DNA from: Oscillospiraceae bacterium
Lineage (GTDB): Bacteria; Bacillota_A; Clostridia; Oscillospirales; Oscillospiraceae
Direction of reading: 5' to 3'
Length of the DNA: 6,064 nt
NCBI GenBank assembly: GCA_017481325.1
Contig: JAFUPG010000045.1
Coordinates: forward strand, 1-6,064
In this document: one piece after another, positions 1-4,746 of the stretch
How the letters are laid out: every line of letters starts with the position of its first letter
Numbering within the stretch: position 1 is the first letter of the stretch
The notes under the pieces: generated by a model
Databases searched by the model: none
What the model was told of the DNA's origin: nothing
What the model saw: the letters and a program-made list of their open reading frames with translations, nothing else
Position numbers and translations under genes: made by a program

Positions 1-153
1 GGGAGCGCACCAGCCAACACCGTGGGTAAAGCCGGAGATGTCGCTGATCTGCTTTGCCTGAACCCACTTGCCCTCTTCGGGAATGGGAGCGGGGCCGTGA
101 TATGCGCCCTTTGCAACCGGACACATATGCTGAACTTCTGTTGTGTAAATCAT
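1..153 (-). CDS. Probable NifU-like iron-sulfur cluster assembly scaffold protein (N-terminal 51 residues, cut by window edge)
   Basis: Only the first 51 codons are visible; the gene runs off the left edge. The protein begins MIYTTEVQHMCPVAKG, followed by HGPAPIPEEGKWVQAK and a segment ending THGVGWCAP. From memory this matches a clostridial family annotated as iron-sulfur cluster assembly scaffold protein (NifU-like), often found next to GGGtGRT-family proteins. Members of the wider family hold nascent Fe-S clusters on conserved cysteines in the cytoplasm. Two cysteines are visible, C11 and C49; whether they bind a cluster cannot be judged from the fragment. The ATG start is well supported: AAAGGA lies 8 nt upstream, and further up are a structured leader and a perfect-consensus promoter. 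It appears to be the first gene of its transcript. The ORF and start are clear; the family assignment rests on recalled similarity over a short stretch and is moderately sure. Confidence 0.65.
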   Translation of the reverse strand, partial: MIYTTEVQHMCPVAKGAYHGPAPIPEEGKWVQAKQISDISGFTHGVGWCAP

Positions 154-170
154 TGCAAAAATCCTTTCCG

Positions 171-190
171 TTGCGCTTTTGACAGCGCAA
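171..190 (-). promoter_or_regulatory. Leader hairpin abutting the ribosome binding site of the Fe-S scaffold gene
   Basis: Positions 171-177 (ttgcgct) and 184-190 (agcgcaa) form a perfect 7-bp stem with a 6-nt loop. On the transcript it ends one base before the GGAAAGGA ribosome binding site (169-162). It has no U-tract, so it is not a terminator. A stem this close to the ribosome site could shape translation initiation or protect the mRNA; that role is inference. Confidence 0.4.
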
Positions 191-215
191 AATAATAACA
201 TTTTTCGCAAAATCG

Positions 216-240
216 GTAATAGCCGCTTTTCACGGATTAC
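216..240 (-). promoter_or_regulatory. Possible 5'-terminal mRNA hairpin
   Basis: gtaat (216-220) pairs with attac (236-240), and ccg (223-225) with cgg (233-235), giving an 8-bp stem with a 2-nt bulge and a 7-nt loop. The start point predicted from the -10 box is near 240, so the hairpin would open the transcript. Such 5' hairpins are known to stabilise some bacterial mRNAs; here that is inference. Confidence 0.3.
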
Positions 241-246
241 AAATTC

Positions 247-275
247 ATTATACAGAAATCCTGTCGGATTGTCAA
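247..275 (-). promoter_or_regulatory. Perfect-consensus SigA promoter for the Fe-S scaffold gene
   Basis: Read on the minus strand, TTGACA (275-270) and TATAAT (252-247) both match the housekeeping consensus 6/6 with the ideal 17-bp spacer. The predicted transcription start is near 240, giving a leader of about 87 nt before the ATG at 153. It lies downstream of the terminator hairpin of the preceding gene, so it should fire independently. Such a match suggests strong constitutive expression unless the leader or a repressor limits it. Confidence 0.85.
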
Positions 276-334
276 CGCAGAAACCGAGGAAAATCATAGA
301 ATTCTATTTGATGGTTAAGAAATTCCGGATAAAT

Positions 335-373
335 AATTGTCCCGCAAAAGGTAAATCCTTTTGCGGGACAATT
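335..373 (-). terminator. Strong hairpin terminator after the zinc-ribbon gene
   Basis: Positions 335-351 and 357-373 are perfect inverted complements, a 17-bp stem with a 5-nt loop (taaat). It starts 4 bases after the stop codon of the zinc-ribbon gene. On the minus strand it is followed by ATTTAT, a short and imperfect U-tract on top of the AATT at the stem base. Position and stem strength favour a terminator, perhaps with a 3'-end protecting role. Confidence 0.7.
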
Positions 374-376
374 CGC

Positions 377-946
377 TTACAGAGAAAAGTCAGGCATATC
401 TTCGAAAAATTCGCTGACCACCTCACGGGTGTAGAGGGAGAGCAGAATAATACTGACCACCGTAAGAACCAGAGCGATGATGCCGAAAATACGCCCCAGC
501 TTGGGTCTGGAGAGCATATTGCCCTTCTTACGGGCAATGACGCTAAAGACAATGGCTGCAACACCCAGGGGCAGAGAAACCATTTCGAGGCTGAAGGTCA
601 TGTCAAAATCGATAGCAAAATAGAGCAGGAACAATAGGATCGTCAAGACGCCGGCGCAGAGTCCGGCAAGACCCATGAAGAAGGACAGATTGCCGAAGGT
701 CTTGGCGGAATTGTTCATGGGCTGCTGGGGGGGATCGGAGTAAGCGGTATGGGGCTCGGCCGGCGGTGCATAGACAACGACAGGCTCACCATAGTGAGGG
801 GGCTGCGCCGGGGCCTCATAAACCGGAGGCTGGGGCACGGTAGCAGCCGGCTCGGACTCTTGCAGGTTGGGCTGGGGCTTGCCGCAGTAAGGGCAGAACT
901 TCATGTTGCCTTCAAAGGATTTACCGCAATAGACACAAAAATACAT
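377..946 (-). CDS. Zinc-ribbon membrane protein with Pro-rich linker and three transmembrane segments
   Basis: This 189-residue protein has a short N-terminal zinc ribbon: C4-x2-C7 and C18-x2-C21, each pair in a C-x-Y-C-G setting (zinc_ribbon_2/DZR type). A Pro/Gln/Tyr-rich linker covers about residues 24-80. Three hydrophobic segments follow at about 89-112, 119-138 and 152-172, then a short acidic tail (EFFEDMPDF). The architecture resembles small clostridial membrane proteins with DUF4190-like helices; their function is generally unknown, and I assign none. The ribbon is probably cytoplasmic, where it could bind a protein or nucleic acid partner (inference). ATG 946 is chosen because AAAGGAGG (963-956) lies 9 nt upstream; an in-frame TTG at 955 touches that site and cannot be the start. 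The gene is monocistronic by appearance, with its own promoter and a strong terminator. Confidence 0.85.
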   Translation of the reverse strand: MYFCVYCGKSFEGNMKFCPYCGKPQPNLQESEPAATVPQPPVYEAPAQPPHYGEPVVVYAPPAEPHTAYSDPPQQPMNNSAKTFGNLSFFMGLAGLCAGVLTILLFLLYFAIDFDMTFSLEMVSLPLGVAAIVFSVIARKKGNMLSRPKLGRIFGIIALVLTVVSIILLSLYTREVVSEFFEDMPDFSL

Positions 947-969
947 GTAAATCAACCTCCTTTGACTTT

Positions 970-998
970 AGTATAGCATAGACGGCTGTAAATTGCAA
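970..998 (-). promoter_or_regulatory. SigA-type promoter (extended -10) of the zinc-ribbon gene
   Basis: On the minus strand TTGCAA (998-993), a 17-bp spacer and TATACT (975-970) are seen, with TGC directly before the -10 box (extended -10). The expected start is near 963, so the leader is only about 17 nt and begins at the AAAGGAGG ribosome site. This leaves no room for leader control. Confidence 0.7.
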
Positions 999-1013
999 GA
1001 TGTCGGAACGGAA

Positions 1014-1050
1014 ATCGGGCTGCACCTGCGTTAAGCAGAGGCAGCCCGAT
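1014..1050 (-). terminator. Probable terminator after the phosphodiester glycosidase gene
   Basis: atcgggctgc (1014-1023) and gcagcccgat (1041-1050) form a perfect 10-bp GC-rich stem. The 17-nt loop can fold an inner 4-bp stem (1026-1029 with 1035-1038). It starts 6 bases after the stop codon. The downstream tail on the minus strand, TTCCGTT, is only weakly U-rich, so termination may be incomplete. Confidence 0.6.
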
Positions 1051-1056
1051 GCGTAC

Positions 1057-2337
1057 TTATTCTTCGTAATTGCCGTAAACCCAGGCATTGGGAAGCCAAC
1101 GGCTTTCGATATTGGCGTTGGAGCACTTGGTCACGTACTCACCGTCGTACCACATAACGGCGCTGGTGCCTCCGTCGAGGTTGAGGGCATTGTAGGCATC
1201 GTGGCGAATCAGGATCTCGGCGCAGGTCTGTACGTCGGTGCCAATAGAACGGCCGGGCATACGACCTTCAATGACCAGCATCAAGATCTCGTCCCGTTCG
1301 GACTGGCCGATACAGGCTCTGGGATTGATACCGCTCCACTCGTAGAAGCCTCCCACCATAAGCTGACCGTCAATGATCAGGGCAGGGGAGAATTCCACAG
1401 CATCCGTAACATCGCTGGCAACATCTGCGTCAGAGTCGATGATATACATTTTGTTGTCCTGTGTTAACTCGATTCGCTTATATCCGCCCAGAGTAAAGTG
1501 GCTTCCGTAGCCCTCTCCTTTGCACATGGAGTAGCCGGAAATGATGCCGCCGGTTCCTGCACCCTCAGGATCGTAGAAGCCATTACCGGTCATGCCGAGG
1601 ACACCGCCGTTATCCTCTACGAGATCTTCCAGGGGCTGTCCGTAAGAACCGATGCCCTTTGAGACTTCGCACCGTAGCTGAGAGGGATCCTTTCCTACGG
1701 CAAGAACACCTTGATAACCGGAGCCACTTACACGGATCAGGATAATTTCGTTGGCGGCATCGATGGCCAGAACCTGCTCTCCCATAGAGGTATAGATTTC
1801 CGTGCCATCGTCGTTAATGCCGGCCTCGTTGATGTAAATATTGTCCCATCCGTTGGATAAGGTCTCAGGATGCTTGTCCAAATAAGCCTCAAAAGAGCTT
1901 CGGTTCAGCTCCCAGAAGAGCTCATAGAAAGCTTCTTCCTGCTCATCCGGCGTCAGGGGTTTGGTGGACTCGGTAGGGTCTGTGGGAGAATCTGCGGAAT
2001 CTGTGGATTCTGACGGGTTGGTAACTGCAGGCCGCTGACTGTTTACACCGTCAGAGTATAGATCCATCATATTTAGACCGGTCTGAACTTCATTCACCAT
2101 ATATTCCGGGAAGAAATACTCAGCGAGCCAGCGGTGAGACATGGTCTTCAGTGCGGTGGCAATGAAGTTCATACGCAGATTTTTAATGGCGGGGATCTCT
2201 GTAAAAACAAGGAAGCAGTACAGCAGCTCGAAGAACAGAACGATGCAAAGCAAAATCGCCAATATCTTCAGGCCACGGTTTTTTTTCTTCTTTTTGGGTG
2301 CTTCCGAATTCTCTCGGGAGCGATCATGAGCTTTGAT
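1057..2337 (-). CDS. Membrane-anchored phosphodiester glycosidase family protein (NAGPA-like, DUF2233), likely ATC start
   Basis: From ATC 2337 the protein has 426 residues. A basic N-terminus with five lysines (15-19) precedes one membrane anchor (about 23-45). A Ser/Thr/Pro/Asp-rich linker (about 97-130) leads to an extracellular C-terminal domain. NPRACIGQ (338-345) and NLDGGTSAVMWYDG (386-399) are signatures of the phosphodiester glycosidase family (PF09992). That family includes the human enzyme that removes GlcNAc from a sugar phosphodiester, and bacterial members tied to exopolysaccharide or cell-wall glycopolymers. The substrate here is unknown. The start is odd: the frame opens after a stop at 2364-2362 and holds no ATG, GTG or TTG before TTG 2262, which lies inside the membrane segment and lacks a ribosome site. 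AAAGGAGG (2353-2346) sits 8 nt before ATC, and a good promoter lies just upstream. A standard gene caller would start at 2262 (401 residues), losing the basic N-terminus. Family is fairly sure; the exact start is not. Confidence 0.8.
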   Translation of the reverse strand: MKAHDRSRENSEAPKKKKKNRGLKILAILLCIVLFFELLYCFLVFTEIPAIKNLRMNFIATALKTMSHRWLAEYFFPEYMVNEVQTGLNMMDLYSDGVNSQRPAVTNPSESTDSADSPTDPTESTKPLTPDEQEEAFYELFWELNRSSFEAYLDKHPETLSNGWDNIYINEAGINDDGTEIYTSMGEQVLAIDAANEIILIRVSGSGYQGVLAVGKDPSQLRCEVSKGIGSYGQPLEDLVEDNGGVLGMTGNGFYDPEGAGTGGIISGYSMCKGEGYGSHFTLGGYKRIELTQDNKMYIIDSDADVASDVTDAVEFSPALIIDGQLMVGGFYEWSGINPRACIGQSERDEILMLVIEGRMPGRSIGTDVQTCAEILIRHDAYNALNLDGGTSAVMWYDGEYVTKCSNANIESRWLPNAWVYGNYEE

Positions 2338-2345
2338 GGGAAAGT

Positions 2346-2353
2346 CCTCCTTT
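2346..2353 (-). promoter_or_regulatory. Ribosome binding site that decides the glycosidase start
   Basis: AAAGGAGG on the minus strand is a near-perfect anti-16S match. It is 8 nt from ATC 2337 in the glycosidase frame, 18 nt from an out-of-frame ATG at 2327 and over 80 nt from TTG 2262. Only ATC has normal spacing. Confidence 0.7.
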
Positions 2354-2372
2354 CGCCGGAATTACAGGGTAC

Positions 2373-2401
2373 ATCATACCACAACTTTCCCCCGGTGTAA
2401 A
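2373..2401 (-). promoter_or_regulatory. SigA-type promoter (extended -10) of the phosphodiester glycosidase gene
   Basis: On the minus strand TTTACA (2401-2396), a 17-bp spacer and TATGAT (2378-2373) are seen, with TGG just before the -10 box (extended -10). The start point would be near 2366, leaving a leader of about 29 nt that contains the ribosome site. Together they place the gene start close to 2337. Confidence 0.75.
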
Positions 2402-2439
2402 CTGAAATTATGCGGAATAATTGTTAATTTTTTGCATCC

Positions 2440-3327
2440 TCAGGGATTCTTGCGCTTGCGGCGGATCAGGAAGAAGACCAGAACCAGAGGCGTAATGACG
2501 AAGATCAGCAGATAGGGAGAGGCGATCAGCAGGAAGGAGAAAATCTTCTTCACGCCGTTCCAAAGGCCGGAGACACTGTCCAGGAAGCCGTCACCGATGG
2601 TCTCCCAGAAGCCCTTTTCCTCTTCCTCCACATCGGTGAGAACCTTGACCTCGCTGATATTCAGGGTGACGGTGGCATAGTCCACCAGATTGTCATAGGT
2701 GCGCAGCTGAGAGCCGATGCTTTCCAGCTCATAGCGAACCTCAGTCAGTCGAGTTTCGATCTCCAGAATTTCGGTCAGGCTGCCGGATTGCTCCAGCAAT
2801 GCCATCAGGCGCTCCTGTTCTACCTGCAGTGCAGCCTTGCGGCTCTCCAGATCCACGTAGTTGAGCGTTACGTCATTGGTGGACTCGCTGCGGTAGACCA
2901 CATTGGAGGCAGCGGCAACATCTGCGGTAAAGTGATCCAACCGGTCAGCAGGGACACGGATCACCAGCGTAGCACGTCGGCTGGTAGAGCCGTAACGGGT
3001 ATTGGCATCCATGGATTCCACATAGCCGCCGCATTGGGAGATCATCTGTTGTACATTGGCAAAGAGCTCGTCGTAGGCTTCGGTCTCCACTTCCAGACTC
3101 ACACGGCGGATCAGCTTGCGGTTGGTGCTGACCGCTTGGGTGGACGAGTCGGCGGTAAAGCTGCCGTTATTGACGATAACGGTCTCCGCCATGGCATCTT
3201 CGGCGAAATCCTTGGGCGCCTCGTAGTAGGCATAATTGTCCGCTTCGGCCTTGCCGGAAGCGGCGCAGCCCGCAAACAGGGTAAGCAGCAACAACAGGGA
3301 AAGGCTAATGGCAAAAATCTTTTTCAT
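2440..3327 (-). CDS. DUF4349 domain-containing lipoprotein with coiled coil and C-terminal membrane anchor
   Basis: The 295-residue protein starts with a lipoprotein signal: MKK, a Leu-rich core and the lipobox LFAGC, with C21 as the expected lipidated residue. The mature part opens with a polar stretch. The DUF4349 (PF14257) core follows, running from about 70 (RKLIRRVSLEVET) through GGYVES, VPADRL and YVDLESR to YDNLVDYATVTL. A heptad-like coiled coil covers about 160-212. An acidic EEEEKGFW patch precedes a membrane segment at about 263-288 and the positive tail RRKRKNP. Being lipidated at one end and membrane-spanning at the other, it should form an extracytoplasmic loop held at both ends. 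The family's function is not known to me. ATG 3327 has AAGGAGG 8 nt upstream. The 66-bp gap to the glycosyltransferase shows no terminator and only a weak promoter candidate, so co-transcription with that gene is likely. Confidence 0.88.
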   Translation of the reverse strand: MKKIFAISLSLLLLLTLFAGCAASGKAEADNYAYYEAPKDFAEDAMAETVIVNNGSFTADSSTQAVSTNRKLIRRVSLEVETEAYDELFANVQQMISQCGGYVESMDANTRYGSTSRRATLVIRVPADRLDHFTADVAAASNVVYRSESTNDVTLNYVDLESRKAALQVEQERLMALLEQSGSLTEILEIETRLTEVRYELESIGSQLRTYDNLVDYATVTLNISEVKVLTDVEEEEKGFWETIGDGFLDSVSGLWNGVKKIFSFLLIASPYLLIFVITPLVLVFFLIRRKRKNP

Positions 3328-3393
3328 AATTGTCTCCTCCTTGAATAATATGGCTTACACCCATAAGACGTAAAGAGAGACAAAATGTTCCAA

Positions 3394-4686
3394 TTATTTT
3401 CCAACCGGTTCCTTATCTTTTTGCAAATCAGAGATGGTAACCTCGGAATTGTGGGGAATGGGCTTCCATTCTACCTTGATAAACACGGCAATAAAGCTGG
3501 CAAGGCGGCCAATGATATCAAAGAGAGGGAAGGTGATGCAGAACCAGAGCTTTTTCCAAAAGGACATGGGCTTGATCCGCTTTCGCTCGGAGATAAATAC
3601 GTACACAGCGGCTGCGAAATTGGAAAAATACCGTCCCAGCCCCAAAATCGCCACCACATAGCTTACCAAAGACAGAACATCCGGCGGAGTCCAGAGGATC
3701 AGGGAGGTGCCTATGGCGATCAGCAGCTTCAAAATGCTCAGGAAAATGCCATAAACCGCACGGGGTGCCACGATGCAGAACATATCGTAGGACATAAAGG
3801 CGGTGGTGACGTTTTTAGAGGTAAACACGTGTTTCAGAAGCATCCAACCGGATTCGCCAAAGGCCTGAAGGTGACCTTTTGCCCAGCGGATGCGCTGGCG
3901 AAGGGCGATTTTCAGGTCTGTAGGCTGCTCATCGTAGAATTCGGCGGCGTTACAATAGGAGATGCTGTAGCCTGCCACCACCGCATCGGCGGAGAAGGCA
4001 CGGTCCTCAGTCAGGGAGGTGTATTTCCAACCGTCTCTTACCAATTCGTTGGCAAACAGGAAGCCGGTGCCCTGAATTCGGGTAGCAAGTCCGAACATGG
4101 AACGTGCACGGTGCTCCAGACGGACGGTGCGCAGCCAGTGCAGTCCGTAGGAGGCGGAGATCCAGTTGTCATCGAAGTTTTTGGTGTTGCGGTAAGAGGT
4201 GACGATTTTTTCGCCTGCGTCAAAGGCCTCATTCATGCGGCTGACGAAATCGGAGCGCAGCAGATTATCCGCATCGAAGAGGATGTAAGCATCGTAGGAT
4301 TCGATGCCGTAGTCATTTTTGATTTGTTCAAAGAGGAACTGCAGGGCAAAGCCCTTGGTGCGATGAACGGGATCCTTGCGCTCATAGCAGATTGCGCCGC
4401 GATTCTGGGCGACTTGGGCGGTTTGGTCGGTGCAGTTATCCGCTACCACGAAGGTAGTGAGCAAATGGGCAGGGTAGTCCTGCCTGCGGATACTCTCCAG
4501 GAGATTGCCGATAACGGCCTCTTCATTCCGAGCGGCTACAACAATGGCGATTTTATGCTGCTGCTTGGCTTTTGGGAATTTGCGGGTAGAGAACAGGCCG
4601 ATCACCACATAAACCGACCAATAGGAGCACAGCGCACCCAACAGACCGCTCAGTAAACCTAAAATATATAATATGATATCGATCAT
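3394..4686 (-). CDS. Membrane family 2 glycosyltransferase (processive type)
   Basis: This 430-residue enzyme should transfer a sugar from a nucleotide-sugar donor to an acceptor at the inner face of the membrane. An N-terminal membrane segment (about 4-31) is followed by a GT-A domain with the motifs of processive GT2 enzymes (cellulose, hyaluronan and PgaC-like synthases): VVAARNEE (50-57), ADN with D83, DAD (138-140) for metal and UDP binding, TED (226-228) with the presumed catalytic base, and QRIRW (264-268). Three further membrane segments lie at about 303-332, 337-361 and 378-403, then VEWKPIPH (405-412) and a polar tail. All key residues are present, so it is probably active; donor and product cannot be read from sequence. 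ATG 4686 has AAAGGAG 5 nt upstream. It follows the pyruvate oxidoreductase gene by 60 bp with a hairpin between. The nearby phosphodiester glycosidase suggests a shared envelope-glycan role (inference). Confidence 0.9.
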   Translation of the reverse strand: MIDIILYILGLLSGLLGALCSYWSVYVVIGLFSTRKFPKAKQQHKIAIVVAARNEEAVIGNLLESIRRQDYPAHLLTTFVVADNCTDQTAQVAQNRGAICYERKDPVHRTKGFALQFLFEQIKNDYGIESYDAYILFDADNLLRSDFVSRMNEAFDAGEKIVTSYRNTKNFDDNWISASYGLHWLRTVRLEHRARSMFGLATRIQGTGFLFANELVRDGWKYTSLTEDRAFSADAVVAGYSISYCNAAEFYDEQPTDLKIALRQRIRWAKGHLQAFGESGWMLLKHVFTSKNVTTAFMSYDMFCIVAPRAVYGIFLSILKLLIAIGTSLILWTPPDVLSLVSYVVAILGLGRYFSNFAAAVYVFISERKRIKPMSFWKKLWFCITFPLFDIIGRLASFIAVFIKVEWKPIPHNSEVTISDLQKDKEPVGK

Positions 4687-4704
4687 AGGAACTCCTTTGG
4701 GAAA

Positions 4705-4734
4705 TGTGCCCCATGGATTGCTCCATGGGGCACA
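4705..4734 (-). terminator. Hairpin between pyruvate oxidoreductase and glycosyltransferase genes, possible partial terminator
   Basis: Positions 4705-4717 and 4722-4734 form a perfect 13-bp GC-rich stem with a 4-nt loop (ttgc). It starts 12 bases past the pyruvate oxidoreductase stop codon. On the minus strand only TTT follows before CCC, so the U-tract is poor. It ends 6 nt before the glycosyltransferase ribosome site. It may terminate most transcripts and let some through, or stabilise a processed 3' end. Confidence 0.6.
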
Positions 4735-4746
4735 GCGAAAACGGAA

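Noticed and set aside
179..637. 152-codon open frame on the plus strand
   Set aside because: It crosses a leader, a promoter, a terminator hairpin and part of the zinc-ribbon gene, and has no ribosome site or domain.
947..955. TTG at 955 as start of the zinc-ribbon gene
   Set aside because: It directly touches the AAAGGAGG site with zero spacing, whereas ATG 946 has normal 9-nt spacing.
2406..2422. Inverted repeat aattat/ataatt after the DUF4349 gene as a terminator
   Set aside because: The stem is 6 bp of A-T pairs only, and the nearby T-run lies on the plus strand, where there is no gene to end. The region between 2402 and 2439 shows no convincing terminator.
3343..3377. Promoter candidate TTTACG-18-TATTAT before the DUF4349 gene
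   Set aside because: The -35 match is 4/6, the spacer is long, and the predicted start falls within the ribosome site. Co-transcription with the glycosyltransferase gene is more likely.
3385..4656. 423-codon open frame on the plus strand
   Set aside because: It lies opposite the glycosyltransferase gene, has no ribosome site and no recognisable domain, while the minus frame carries a complete set of GT2 motifs. It is an antisense shadow.
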